Shown here one piece after another: positions 22,147-35,449 of a DNA stretch of 64,000 nucleotides (its first letter is position 1; each line of letters opens with the position of its first letter). The DNA comes from Paratinospora sagittata (taxonomy: Eukaryota; Streptophyta; Magnoliopsida; Ranunculales; Menispermaceae): the NCBI GenBank assembly GCA_035771175.1, contig CM069597.1, forward strand, positions 45,335,212 through 45,399,211, written 5' to 3'. The notes under the pieces are model-generated. The model made no database searches and was not told where the DNA came from. It worked only from the letters and a program-made list of their open reading frames with translations. Made by a program: the position numbers and the translations under genes.

Positions 22147-25100
22147 ATGGCAGAGAACAGCACAGCTTTACTGTTGAACAAGGAGAAGGAGAAGAAGAAG
22201 GTGTACTATGAGAAATGCCCAGGTTGCAAGGTTGATCGACTTAAAGAGGCTCAACAAGGCATACCCTATAAGGAATTCTCATATATTTGGCTCGTCTCTC
22301 TTTGTACTGGTACATATATGAATCACCCATGCTTTCAGCTTTTCACTTGAATATATTTCACTGAGCCATTATATCAAACATTTAGCTTGCATTTCCTAGC
22401 ATACCATATTAAGAATTATTGAAAAAAAAGGACATGATTGATGAATTAAAGAAGCTTGAACAAGTAATTTCTTATGTTTTTTTTTTATCTGTCTTGCTCC
22501 CTTGATATAAGATTTTTCTTTTTACTGTAAATTGGAGTTGTCCCCAAGATCAATCTACTTCATTTTTAACATTGTTCTGTGGTCTTTTCTTTGTGATTTG
22601 TCTTTTGCTTCCTTCCCAAAATGTTTGTTTTCTATTCTAATCTTCCTCTCTCTTTCTTTTTGTTTAAATTTGCAGCTCTGCCAATATCTTCTTTGTTTCC
22701 ATTCATATACTTCATGGTAAGTTTTCTTCTTTATCCCCATACCAATACTTATGATCTATACAAGTATGCTACTGATTTGGGCTTTAAAATACAATTAATT
22801 CTTCCCAGTAAGTCGTCAAAATGAAGCAAAGAAATGGAAAATTCTATATAGTCAAATGGTGGAATAAGATATGTGTAGCTTGCCGCAAATGGTTGGGATG
22901 TTTGGAAATTATTAATTTCATTTGCTTAGTCATTTTTGCAAAGAAAGCAATATTTCTGCATCATTGAAGACGGGAGACATTAATATAATAACAACCCAGT
23001 ATCAATTTCTCTTATTTTGAATGATTTTGATATTTGAGCCTCTGCCTAACTGATGCTTGTAAGAACTCAATTTGATATGTGGAATTTGATTGCATCAATT
23101 TCTCAACATATTAAGTTTATTAAATAACAGTTGTATTCATACAAACAATCAGCCTCAGTTACTTCTTTTTCTTTTGAGCCATCTTGAATCAAGTCACTTC
23201 GATCATTTTATAAGCTTTTCATGTTCATCAGGTCAGAGACTTCCATATTGCTAAGAGAGAGGAAGATATTGGTTTCTATGTGGGATTTGTGGGTGAGAGT
23301 TTAGTACTTTATATTTTGCCACATTTTTTTTATATGTATTGGATTATTATCTCAAAGTATCTTCATATTGCTTTAAGGGTCTTCATTTATGATTGGAAGA
23401 GCTCTAACGTCCATCTTTTGGGGAGTAGTAGCTGATCGATATGGTCGAAAGCCTGTAATATTGATTGGAACTCTTTCAGTGTCAGTAGTTCTTACTGGAT
23501 TCTTCCATTTTCTTTTATTACTTTTACTTCTTAAGCAAAGAATTTTTATTTCCATCTCAGGGTTGTGTTTAACACTCTTTTTGGACTGAGTACAAGCTTT
23601 TGGATGGCATTTTCTACAAGATTCCTTCTAGGGTGTTTTAATAGTATACTAGGATCGATAAGGGTAGGCTCCCTTTATATTTATGTCAGATAAGAAAATT
23701 TGTCCTTAATTTTTTTTCTTTATGAACATCTCAAATTTAAATCATTGGCTCTATTTCAGGCATATGCTTCAGAAATTTGCCGAGAAGAACACCTTGCTTT
23801 AGCTCAATCAGTTGTAAGAAACATGAAATAATGTTTAAGAAGGTTCTAATATTTAATTTTAGTTTCTTTCTATTTTTTAGTTAAGTTTCCTTGTCTAAGA
23901 AAGTTTTTATTTTGGTAGAATTCTATTTTAGCGGTAGTTCTAGAGAGTTTCTAAAATTCATTTTTATTATTTAAAGTGTATTGCTAGTGTTTTCTGAATT
24001 ATATGACGCCAGCAAGCAAACGGCAGCAAAAGAAGAATCCTTGGGTATTTGAACCTGAGTATGCGGGAAAGAGCAGGTGTATTAGAAAGTGTTTAAATGT
24101 GTCTATTTAGAGTTGTAATAACATTAGAAAGTTGCTATAGTGTCATAGATAGCTAAAGAAACTTATTTTTAAGCCTTTTTGGAAGTTTCTAAGTTGTTTC
24201 AATAGAGTTCTCCAATTGTGAAAATACAATTCAATCAAAATCAATATATCAATTATCTTTCTCTTTGAGACTAAAATTCAGTTTCCAGTTCTTTATTTTT
24301 TCAATTTTCTTTTGAATCTATTGATTCAAATACGCCTATGCAACGTTTATTTTCTAGCATTTAACTTATCACGAAATAATTGGAATAAAGAATGCCCACT
24401 TAATGTTTCATTTCAGGGTAGTACTTCGAGGGGAATTGGACTAGTTATTGGTCCAGCTATTGGAGGTTTCTTTGCACAGGTATGCTTTCATGCATGTTAT
24501 TTTTTCATGTTTTCTCCTTTCTAATTTATTTTTGCTATTTCTCAATATATTCTAGCCAGCAGAGAAATACCCAACTATATTTGCCAAAAGTTCTATATTT
24601 GGGAGGTATGTATTGAAAATCTTAATCTTATTGTTATGTGGCTCATATCTTCTATGTAATTTTAACCTTTGTATTATTACAGTATTTATTCTGAGAATTC
24701 ATAATCCCAACACATGCATAATGTATCACAGGTTTCCATATTTATTACCCTGCCTCTTCATATCACTCTTTGCAGCTGTTGTATCTATCACTTGTTGTTG
24801 GTTTCGGGTAAGTTCCTTATTTTTTGGAAAAAAATTCAAATTTTGATGCGTTTAAATTCAAGGATAGGGAATTGGAGATGTTATCCAAATGTTTGAACTG
24901 ACTAAAAACGTATAGAAGAATTGTTTTTGACTTTTTTCTAGTGTTTGTGTATACAATCAGTTAACCAGGGCATGAAGCAGTCCAAGCATTACATAAAATC
25001 ACAAGCACTTGTATAACAGTGGCTAAAAAATGTAGGTTTAGAAGTTAGAGAAGGAGAATCCAAGTACTTTTTTTTTTTTTCAAAAAAACTTTCATTTTCT

Positions 25101-28100
25101 TGAGCATCGAGGCTGATAAAGGCCATACCCAATGCATGAGGTTCCCGGTATTGTAAGCTGACCCTGTCAGAAAATAATCTGTCTCCCTTGATAAATTTAA
25201 TATTCTCTCATTTTTCACTTGATTTAGGTCATTTTTTTGACAATAAACATGCTAATTCTTAAAGAGCACCTTTGATACGAAATTTATATCTTTTTGTTCT
25301 TTGAAATCAGTATCTTTTCTAATATATATATTTTTTCCTTTGCATTCATTTTTCAATATCATATCCTTCTGATATATTATCAATTCATTTTACTGACCAT
25401 TAATATTTTGAGATGGACTCGTGATGATGATTGAAGATAACTGTAGGAAAACCATGCTTATGTACATAAGCATGTTAACATCCCATTGGACTATCACATT
25501 TTCATGCTGATTTAGAAACTTTAATGGGCTTGCTAATAAATCATTTTATTTGAGAAGCATATACAATACTATGGTATTAGCTTTTGATTTAAAATGATTA
25601 TTAAGTATGCTCAAGGGTCAAAGGTTTTTTTTTTTTTAAGCTATCTTAAGAATTTTGGATTGTTGTTGCAGGAAACATTGCACATGCATGATGAAGATAC
25701 AAAAGAGACACTAGACTCTTATTGTGCACTGGAAGCTTCAAATGGATCTAGCGAGGACAATGTGGAAGGAAGACAAAAGGACTCATCTTCCGATGAAAGC
25801 CTCTTAATGAATTGGCCGTTGATGTCAACTATCATTGTATATTGTGTTTTCTCACTTCAAGAGATGGCCTATTCAGAGGTATCGAATCATTTTGTCTTTT
25901 CTAGGCTGTTTTTGATTGTATTGTATTTGTGATAGTCCCACACTGCCTAGAGTCATCTTGTATTCTTTTGATTCAGCTGCATATTTTAATTCAACTATGG
26001 AAGCCAAGAATGCTTCTTATTCTCCTTCATGTTTTGATGCTTTATTAAATAGCCTAGCTCTAGCTAGTTCATGTGCATAATACAAAGGACAAAGAGAAGA
26101 GTGCTAGAATGCTAGGTTTTCATAACTTTGAAAAGACCGAATGCACAAAAGAAAAGAAATACAACTTATATAGCTTCCAAAACAAATAAAAGTAGTATAC
26201 AACATACATAATTATTCTAGAGGTTCATATTACCCGCAGTCACTTGCTCACTGGTTAATGGCTTTGCTTATTGGTATTGTTTTCCTTTGTCATCTAGGCC
26301 CGTCAAGTTTTCGACAAGTAACTCTTGCTTGTGGGATCCAAGGAATATTTTGTAAGCCACAAATGTGAAACTTTCTTCAACCATTAACAAGGTCTTCTCT
26401 AAGAGTACAAGTAATTAACAAGCAAAACCGGGGCATATTGAGTTTGGATAGGACACTATCGGGTGGTGAGAAGTTGTTATATTATCAATTAAAACACCCT
26501 TTTTTTTAAATTGATGAATATTTTTTTTCTAAAACGTTGTCTTTTCCTGAACACATTGTAATTTTGTTCATCTTTATTCTCAGCATATTTGATTTTTTTT
26601 TTTTTGAGAAGAAACTATATTAGTAGTTAGTTGTATAACCAACTCCATCACCATATCACACTCTCGAGTGATATCAGACCTGTTCCTGACCCATTAATCC
26701 TCCTCACCCCCTGGCCCTTCGGGTGAGGTAATGGCAAAAGTTGAACCTGGAACCTTTGGGTTTCAAAGCCACCTCTTTACCAACTGCACCAACTCCATGT
26801 TGGCTTAAAAGGCATTTATTAAAAGCTCATGATTTGCTTTTTTTTTTTTTTTTTTTTCAGGTATGAAAGAGCCTGGTTCTGCATTAAGACAATTAAAAAA
26901 TTGTTTGGATTTGATAAGATAATAGTGAAAACATATTGATCCATTTATAAATAGGAACATAAAATATCTATCTAGATTTAGTAGTGAAGTGGAAGAGATC
27001 TCTGCAGCATTTGCGCTAATTGAGGTCTATTGTGATTTGTGAATTCAAGGTAACAGTTTCTCTTGACAACTGTTGTAGTATATACTATAAAAAATTATTA
27101 TTAGCACAAGAACTAAGTTTATTCATTAGGGATTTGATCATCTTAGCATTGTCTTCTATAATCACTATTACAAATGTGCTTATTACTTTGCATGACCTAT
27201 TCTCCCTATTGAGTGGTAGTTTTTCAATTCTTAGACTCTTTACCTTTTTTAGTTATCATTGCATTGTCTTTTATAATCTAATTCATCACTTATTTTATGA
27301 TGGAAGATCATTCATTTTTATTTTTAGTTTTTGTAATTCATCACATCCAACAATCACTGTTTTTCCAGATATTCTCCCTGTGGGCTGTCAGTGATAGAAA
27401 GTATGGGGGATTGAATTTTTCATCTCAAGAAGTTGGTGAAGTTCTTGCAATTTCAGGTATATACTTGAATAATTTCTCTACTATTTGTTAAAGAAAGTAT
27501 TTTCGGTTGATAAACAAGGGAACCAACAAAATCTCAAAATCGTACTTCTTGGAGAAACTAACATTGCAGAAGAAACTTCTGTAATTAGCTTAATTCTACT
27601 GGTTTTTGTGGAATTACTAGGTCTTGGTCTTCTAGTATTTCAACTTGTTTTATATCCACCAGTTGAGAAGGTTCTTGGGCCCCTCATGATTTCCCGTCTC
27701 TCTGCGGTAATATTTGCAACACTTTTTTTTCATTTAAATATTTAGAAAATATATTTTTTTAATAACATTTCTACCTTGCAGGTTTTATCAATACCATTGT
27801 TGTCATGTTATCCCTTTATAGCCAAGTTATCCGGCCTCAGTCTTCATTTGATAATCAATATTGCCTCCATATTGAGGAACGTTCTCTCTGTAAGAATATT
27901 CTTTTATGGGTACTTAGTAATTGTTCTTAAGAGTGGTAATTAGCTCTTATAAAATTGTTCTTTTATGTGAAAAAGAACAATTTATTACGTTATTAGCTTT
28001 CAGCTCATGCGAAAAAAGAAAAAAAAAAAAAAATCCAACTAGTCAAGGATATATAAACAAAAGAGAAGTATGATCAGTAAACTTAAAGTGAATGTTCCAG

Positions 28101-29629
28101 TAAATACAGGGCACATCACTTGCATTATAAATGTCACTGTTGGATATCTATACAGTTCGTTTCTTGATTTTCATATAAATGTACATTCCTCGAATTTGGT
28201 TGTTCTAACATGATCTATAAGCGATATGCCCATCTAGATAACAATTTTCTCATCCAGCACTTGTATATAGTCTTATCCTTGAATTTAAGTGATTTGATAA
28301 TACATCCTTGCAATTTTTCTCCTACATTTTTTCTTGAAATACTCCGTTTTACAATGAAGTTTTTTTTATTTATTTTTTATTTTTATAATTGTGATCAGGT
28401 GTCAAATGTCACTGGATTACTCATTTTGCTGAACAATTCTGTTGTAAGTTATCACCTTGCTTGCATTCCCTCTCTCTTCACTTCTTCGTCTTTTTGGTCT
28501 ACATTTAAAAGCCCTTACCTCAATTTGGCACAACTTGTGGTTATAAAAAGTTTGTTTGAATTTATACTGACACGACAGCCCCAACACCAAAGAGGAGCTG
28601 CAAATGGAATTTCTATGACTGCAATGTCCATTTTCAAAGCATTTGGACCAGCAGGAGGAGGTGCAGTGTAAGATTTCTATTCCTATTAGACTTCATTATT
28701 TATTTTTGTCTATGTGATTATATATATATATATACTTGAATAATAGGAGTGTCACCTAGCTCATCAATCAAATTTGGGTCTCTCATGTCTTAAAGGGTAT
28801 ATCTGATTAAGATGATTTGAAATGAAAATAGTGATATAATTCCATGTCTTTCCTTCACTTTTGCCCCCATTGTACTGCATGAAACTGCATTACCTGGTGG
28901 GAATCTGAGTTTATTCATTATATTCATCACCAGGCTATATTAAATTATTCTATGTTTTAATTTTTCAGTTTTTCTTGGGCACAGAAGCGACAAGATGCTT
29001 CTTTCCTTCCAGGTAACAGTTTATCTGAATGCTGCTGTAATGACATGCATTGCTTCATGGGAAAGTTCATCCCTGTTTGGTTTAGGATTCAAAGCTTGTT
29101 TCTGTTTATGAAAACAAAGATTTTTGGAAAAGTGTTTGGCTACTTTTTTGGAGGTAGAAAAAGTAAAAATATTTACCAATTTTTTTTTCATTATCTCTAC
29201 TTTTTTAGACGTTGCAAGTAGAATTAACAAACATTACCTTAGTTTTGCTGTTAAATGACCGTGCTATTGATATGACTTGTCGCAGAATATTTATATCTAT
29301 AGTAATGCTTGAGGGACACACCTTTCTAACATACTTTTTTAACATTCTATTTAAAGTTGTTAGATTACCTCGAATCACGCAATTAACGTGTGATTTGAGG
29401 CAATCCAACCGCTCTCAAGTACAATGTCAAGAAAGTGTGTTAGAAAGGTGTGTTATTTAAGCATTTCTCATATATATATAATTTCAATTATTAGATAGTG
29501 ATTGTGCTTTGGCTTCCAAATGCAGGTGACCAGATGGTTTTCTTCATATTAAATTTAGTTCAGCTTATTGGACTGTTATTGACCTTCAAACCATTTTTGA
29601 CACCAGCCCTTCAACAGAACACAGATTGA
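22147..29629 (+). CDS. ZIFL-type MFS transporter, complete (copy 2)
   Basis: Seventeen exons in continuous phase: 22147-22309, 22676-22716, 23232-23292, 23378-23480, 23561-23663, 23760-23813, 24417-24479, 24556-24605, 24732-24807, 25672-25878, 27369-27456, 27621-27706, 27782-27889, 28399-28443, 28579-28667, 28969-29012 and 29526-29629. They give 494 residues, the usual family size. Landmarks are: CPGC at residues 24-27; [14 protein letters not shown] motif [13 protein letters not shown] at 103-114; the ZIFL signature S...[12 protein letters not shown] at 179-192; and a hydrophilic loop rich in D/E/S after residue 239, between the two six-helix halves. The family's histidine motif, usually PETLH, reads RETLH at 238-242. 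ZIFLs are proton-coupled transporters at tonoplast or plasma membrane acting in Zn/nicotianamine, K+ or auxin distribution; the substrate here cannot be read from sequence. All introns are GT-AG. Several introns carry transposon pieces. Confidence 0.92.
23850..24330 (+). mobile_element. possible LTR/TRIM remnant in ZIFL intron 6
   Basis: The 603-bp intron contains 'gttgctatagtgtcatagatagc', 'ttcaatagagttctccaattgtg' and 'tcaatcaaaatcaatatatcaattatctttctc', a layout like the 3' half of a plant LTR. No terminal duplication could be set, so the boundaries are approximate. Confidence 0.3.
25060..25170 (-). mobile_element. SINE 3'-end fragment in ZIFL intron 9
   Basis: After a poly-T run at 25069-25080 comes 'aaaggccatacccaatgcatgaggttcccgg', the reverse of the conserved 3' block of common angiosperm tRNA-derived SINEs. 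Only the tail portion is recognisable. Confidence 0.4.
26598..26803 (-). mobile_element. tRNA-derived SINE in ZIFL intron 10
   Basis: On the minus strand it begins CCAACATGGAGTTGGTGCAG, with an A-box-like GTTGGTAAAGAGG and a B box GGTTCCAGGTTCAAC. It then has a 'CACCCGAAGGGCCAGGGGG' body and ends in an A-rich tail (top-strand T run at 26597-26605). Confidence 0.7.
29304..29465. mobile_element. MITE with about 30-bp terminal inverted repeats in ZIFL intron 16
   Basis: The left end AATGCTTGAGGGACACACC, continuing tttctaacatactt, is mirrored by the right end ...gaaagtgtgttagaaaggtg then TGTTATTTAAGCATT. An inner second inverted pair (ttagattacctcgaatcacg / cgtgtgatttgaggcaatcc) strengthens the hairpin. 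It has no coding capacity. The flanking duplication, if any, is only 2-3 bp. Confidence 0.75.
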
Positions 29630-31112
29630 GCAAATATTGTAAACTCACTCTTAATGTAATTGTAATTGTGTAATCCAAATAAGCAAGATTTCATTCAAAT
29701 TGAACATTGTGTAATCCAATTATTATTATTATCATCATATATATTCAAATCAGAATGTAATATTAGACAGATGTTGCACTTCTGGTGCAGCCATGTTAAA
29801 ACAATTGTCATTTTATATTTAGTTTCATAATAAATTTATTCGTTTCTTCTCACAAAAAAAATAAAAATAAAAAATTAGACAGATGTTATGTATTCAAATT
29901 CAAATTAAAATCCCTCCTTCAGTGCTTTTAATTTTTCCTAGCCAATTAGAGCTTTCTAATCAGAATGTAATATTAGACAGATGTTTTATGTTTTACCTTG
30001 TGAAGATATTATTCTAGCTTCTTTTAATCCATTTTCATCATGATCAATCATTCTTCCGGGCTTAATAATAAATGAAGCTTCATATCATAAAATATATTAA
30101 TATACTTACTATAGTTAAGTAAACTGAAAATTTAATTGAAAACGCCCAACCATTTTGTTTTTATTATTATTATTATTATTTTTTAAAGTCGGGTATTGAG
30201 GGGCTACCCTCACTAATCTCCTAGTATAGGGTCACAAACACCAAGAATGCCGTTGTATAAGTGCAGAAGCTTGAACACAGGATCTGTTCTATAACACCAT
30301 TTTGTGTTTTCATAAGAACATTATTGACAAAAAAACACATAAGAGAAGAGCTGTGTCGGAGGATGAAGAAGCCAGAAGATAGAAAAAGGAGGAAAGGAAG
30401 GAAAAGAAGAGAGAGCTCTAGGAAAAGATAACAAAGGAGGAGAGGAAGTGAAGAGAATTTGGCTGCATCGGCGTGGAATGTGGCCATTTAAGCTTATTCT
30501 TTTTACATCGGCCATGTACATGGGAAAAAAAATCTTGAAAAGTTTTACGTTATAAGAGTATAGGTAAGTAAATTAATAGTGGTGGTAAATAGAAGATCTC
30601 AAAAACCCCCTTCGTGTATATGAAGTTATCATTTGTTAAGAGAACTTTGCACCTTTGTGGTCTAATCCGGTTAAATTCAGATGAGTTAGTCTCGTCACAA
30701 AGCAGATGAGGACATTACCTAGGTGCTGCTTAGCGGTGAAACCAGAAAAAAAAGGGGCATTTTTAATAGTTTTAAGATAAAACTCTCAACTAGGGTTGCT
30801 AGATATACCACACTAAAACTCTGTCTTTACCCATCTACTAATTTTGCCCCACCTAAAATCATACTACTTTCTTTACCCACAACAAAATAAACAAAAAGTA
30901 CCCTTCTTCCCAAACTCTCCCTTCGTTTCATCTTCCTTTCCAAAACTCTCAAACCCTAATCGTCACCACCGTACTAATTCTCTACAAATGACCCAAAGCA
31001 TCTATGTTACCACCATTTTATTTTTCCATCTCCAAAAATCTCAAACCAATCTCTAACTCCAACCATCTATCATCTTCCATTTTTAACCTTCGAATTGAAT
31101 TTGAACAGAAAG
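29630..31112. other. 3' flank of ZIFL copy 2 and gene-free spacer
   Basis: 29630-30095 is duplicated, diverged, at about 40128-40475 (see ZIFL remnant). 30180-30300 contains a weak SINE-like or LTR-like fragment ('gaacacaggatctgttctataacacc'). Frames at 30221-30521 are purine/pyrimidine low-complexity shadows. The rest shows no gene. Confidence 0.45.
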
Positions 31113-33940
31113 GTGTTAGATCAAGGTTTTTTTTTTGAGCAGAAACATGATAACTTTATTTATTAGATAAGAATAAGAACAATTACATATATGACTCGGA
31201 CAAGCAACTATAAAATTGATGAAATACAAGACCAAAACATTGCCAACCTCCCAGAGCCACATGACTGATCCATTATGAAGACAAGTCTATGCAAGCATCT
31301 TTCCCAACCCAACACCTAATTAGATAAAGAGAAACCCGAGTTCCATTCTGAAATAAACACCCAAGAACTAGCCACCAATTTAATCGATTCCCACAATTGC
31401 TCCACACTCCTATTTTTATTATTAAAGACCCTGTTGTTCCTTTCTAACCACAAAGACCAAAGGGTCGCATATGACGCAATAAGGCCCACTCGTTTCGCTT
31501 TGTTGGAGGCATTCAACATGTGGGACAGGGACAGACCTTCGCTAATATTTTGGGGAGGTCCTACACATCCCCCTGAGAAGACCTACCAACAAATCCAAAT
31601 CTGCTTAGCTATGGCACAGGAGAAAAATATATGATCTATAGTTTCTTCATCTTATTCTCATAAAGAATAGCAATTAGGTGAAATATATAAGTTGGGTAAT
31701 CTCCTTTGAAGTCCTATGGGCCAAAAGCCATCTAAAAACCTTAACTTTAGATGGAGCCTTTCCTTTCCATGTATATGTGGCTAAAGGGAATGATGGCAAG
31801 ACAGGGGAATCCGTTAAAATATAGAATAGGGATTTACAAGAGAATTGACCAGATGTATCGATGACCCAATCTATACTATCTGGATTATTGGATATGGCAA
31901 TATTGTTAAGGTTGGAAAGTAGTAAGGAAACTTCTTGTTGTTCTCTATAGGTTAGGGCTCTAGAAAAATGAAAATTCCATGAAGGGGAGTTAAGAATAGG
32001 TGAGATGGGACGATTGTGTATGGATGAGATCTTATATAGATGTGGGAAAGTTGTTGCCAAGGGTTCATCTCCCAACCAATTGTCCTCCCAAAAACAAAAA
32101 GTGTTGCCGTCTCCAACTTTAGGCCTGCAGTTTTCTAGAATCTTGTGCGCTCCTGACACAATAAATTTCCAAGGACACCTATGAGTGACCCTCTTGGCTG
32201 TTCTCAAGCTTTCTTCATGGTCGGATAGTGATAAACTTCCATATTTGCTAATAATCACCTTCGCCCACAACGAATCTCGGTCTTGCATCATTTTCCAAAT
32301 CCAGTTCCCACATTGAGCCTTATTCCTTGCAACTATGTTTCTAATTCCAAGTCCACCCTTTTCAATTGGATTTTGAACCACTTCCTATTTCACAAGACTT
32401 TTAAACCCCGCCCCCTCCTTTCCATTCCATAGGAATGTTTTCATTTTTTTCTCTATACATCCTGCCATCTTATTAGTTATCTGAAACAAGGATAAATAAT
32501 ATGATGGTATGGCAGAAAACACCGATCGGATCAAAGCCAACCGCCCACCTTGTGATAGGAACACTCTCTTCCACCCCTCCTACCTTCTTGTGATGGTGCC
32601 AAGAACTAGCTCCCAAAAACCCACACTTCTAGAATTCCCCCCCAAAGGCAAGCCTAAATACTTCAATGGCCATTTCCCCACAGAACACCCTGCTCTATTG
32701 GCAAGCCTTAGTATGACCTCCAAATCCATATTAATCCTCGCAAGTTGACATTTTTCCATGTTGACTTTAAGACTAGAAAACTCACAAAAACACATTAGGT
32801 TAATGCATTCCTTACATTTTCCTTTTTCACGTCTAACAAGAATAATGTATCATCTGCATACTGTAAATGTGACACTTCCACTCTTTCTCTTCCCACCTGA
32901 AAACCCTTCACCAGCAAGGACTGTGTAGCCTTGGACATTAACCTGCTCAGACCATCAACAACAAGGGTAAACAAAAAAAGAGATAAAAGGGTCGCCTTGT
33001 CTTAGTCCTCTCGTTGCTTCAAACTTTCCTCTTGGCCTGCCATTTATAACAACTGAGTATGTAACTGAGGACATGCACCCCATCATCCATTTTATCCACC
33101 TCTCCCCGAATCCTTTTTTTCCCAACACATATTCAAGAAATCCACAGAGTCATATGCCTTTGCAAAGTCAACTTTGAAGACTACCTTTTTTTTTTCCTTT
33201 CACTCTATATTCTTCAACAACTTCATTGGCCACTAACACTACATCAAGAATTTGCCTGCCCTGAATGAAAGCCGACTGTGTAGCTTTTACAATCTTATGC
33301 AATACTGCCCTCAGTCTTAAGGATAGCGTCTTCGAGATGATTTTGTACAAAATGGTAACAAGGCTAATTGGACGGAAGTCCTTCGCGCATTTGGAGTTCC
33401 TTTTTTTTGGGACTAGACATATATATGTCTCATTCACCCAGTTATTTATCACTTCTGTTTGATAAAACTCATTCAGAACCCTCGTAATATCTCCCTTCAC
33501 CACCTCCCATGACTTATGATAGAATAACATTGAGAACCCATTAGGGCCCAGAGCCTTCGAGCCATTGTAGTTGAAAACAACCACTTTAACTTCTTCCTCC
33601 TCAAAAGGCGTTCAAGAAATTCCTTATCTGTTGTGGATATTGCCCCCCAGTTAAGACCCTCAATGTCCCATGTATATGTTCTATCTGATGAAAATACCCT
33701 TGTGAAATATGCAATAATCTCCTCCACTAGCCCCTCATCGGACTCAATCAAACTGCCTTCCTCTTTCTCGATACTAGAGATGATATTCCTATTGTGCCTG
33801 CTATTTAACAAGTTATGGAAGAACCTTGAGTTGGCGTCCCCCTCCTTTAACCAATTGATTTTAGCTTTTTGTAAGGACATTCTATCATCTTTAATGCATA
33901 ACTCTTCTAACTCAATTTTAAAGATTGTGTTAGATCAAAG
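31113..33940 (-). mobile_element. 5'-truncated LINE (non-LTR retrotransposon) with 14-bp target duplication
   Basis: The element lies between GTGTTAGATCAAGG (31113-31126) and GTGTTAGATCAAAG (33927-33940), a target-site duplication with one mismatch. A poly(A) end (top-strand T run at 31127-31136) lies on the left, so it reads leftwards. Recognised parts, in order: a segment LQKAKINWLKEGDANSRFFH (33880-33700); RT with GSKALGPNGFSMLF, FRPISLV and QSAFIQGRQILD (33570-33230); the catalytic YADDTLFL at about 32840-32865; KYLGLPLGG (32650); and a zf-RVT C-terminal region ending near 31320 (SLWLERNNRVFNN). Several frameshifts and stops break it. Confidence 0.9.
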
Positions 33941-34682
33941 TTCTCAAGGTCATAAACGCTACAAAATTGGTCCATATGTCTTGTAGAGTCATAAAAATAA
34001 ACTTGAAACACCATGCCCTTAAAAAAATACTAAAAAAAAAGGTTTGGTGGGACCCAACCAAACCTACTGTCTTAGGTTTGATCCTGTACTACCGAACTAA
34101 AGATATAAGTTCAATAGGGTCCTACCGAACCTAGTATTTCTGTGTTTTTTCAGGGGTATGGTGACTTAAGTTTATTTTTATGGCTTTACAAGGTATATGG
34201 AACCATTTTGTGGCGTTGATAACATTGAAAACTTCGATTTAACACCTTTTAAACTAGAAGAATTGAGATTTTGAATGCCCTTGAGTGAGTTTTTCTACAC
34301 TAGAAGACCGACTAAATAAGGTTTAAAACACTTAAAAATCCTTTAAAAAGAACTTAACCCTTTCAAAATGACTCTTAAACGGTTTCCAGAAGCATTTCAA
34401 AGGACAAAAATGCGAGGAAAAATGGAAGATAAAAATAGAATAAGGGTTTAGGGTTTAGGAAGAACATGAAAATCGTGGCGGGCAAGGTTAGGTAAATGAT
34501 TAGAGTTAAATGAAAATAGAAAAAAATATAAGGGAATTATAGACAAATCTTCAAGGGTATTTTCAAAATTAATTAATTTTTTGGTGGGTAATGATAGGGT
34601 TATGGCTGGTACAAATAGAAGTTTCGTTTTCAAATTATGAATGTACTCACCAATTACACTTACCGCTATTCACGTCATTGAA

Positions 34683-34738
34683 AGTTTATAAAGTAGGTAG
34701 AGTGAGATTTTTAAAGTTTATAAAGTAGGTAGAGTGAG
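34683..34738. repeat. two-copy tandem repeat, about 29-bp period
   Basis: 'gtttataaagtaggtagagtgag' occurs twice in succession, separated by 'atttttaaa'. Confidence 0.85.
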
Positions 34739-35020
34739 CGTATTTAGTGAGTACATCTAGTGAATGTATATATAGTCCATTAATGGTGAAGAATGAGAAA
34801 TTTCAAAAGTGAGATTTTTAATTTCTGTTAAAATAGATTGATAAAAAATTGATGCCATTATATTTCTCAACATGAATTCAATTCAAAGTCTTTTTTTTTT
34901 ATGCTTTGATTAATGTTGTAGTTCAATAATTGTTTTTCAGTTAACAATTTCACAACTACTGAACTTATTTGTTTTTAGTAAAATAGTTAAACTTTTCACA
35001 ACTCACAACTCACAAATATA

Positions 35021-35228
35021 TTATATTTTTTTAATATTTGTAAATCTACCCACCAAATACTTTCATTCTACCCACATTCCTGAAAATTTTAAAAAATAAC
35101 GACAATCTAATATATAGAATCACAATATATTTTTTTAATGTTTGTAAATCTACCCACCAAATACTTTCATTCTACCCACATTCCTGAAAATTTTAAAAAA
35201 TAACGATAATCTAATATATAGAATCACC
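35021..35228. repeat. two-copy tandem repeat, 104-bp period
   Basis: The block 'gtaaatctacccaccaaata...aatctaatatatagaatcac' is repeated almost exactly (differences: atttg/gtttg and cgacaat/cgataat), indicating a recent duplication. Confidence 0.92.
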
Positions 35229-35449
35229 CTTGTCTTATATTTAAACCAAAAAAAAAACAAAAAACTCCTAATGCACAGGACAGTATTCCGCGGGTTTGGT
35301 GAGGCTAAATCCGTGGGGTCGGTGAGTGAGAAGGGTAAAATGGGGAATCCAAGTACGGGCTTGTAGTTCTGCCTAACACAATAGCACATTGCGTTTTTAT
35401 AAACTGGGAATTCCCTGTTGGATGCACCGTGTACTCAACTGTTGCGTCA

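Larger units (their letters stand above)
33941..35449. other. AT-rich spacer with direct repeats
   Basis: The sequence is gene-free by inspection. It contains two adjacent direct repeats, listed separately, at 34683-34738 and 35021-35228. Confidence 0.5.

Noticed and set aside
30221..30521. Hydrophobic minus-strand ORFs
   Set aside because: They derive from a purine-rich plus strand (gaagaagaggaaag type) and have no homology signal.
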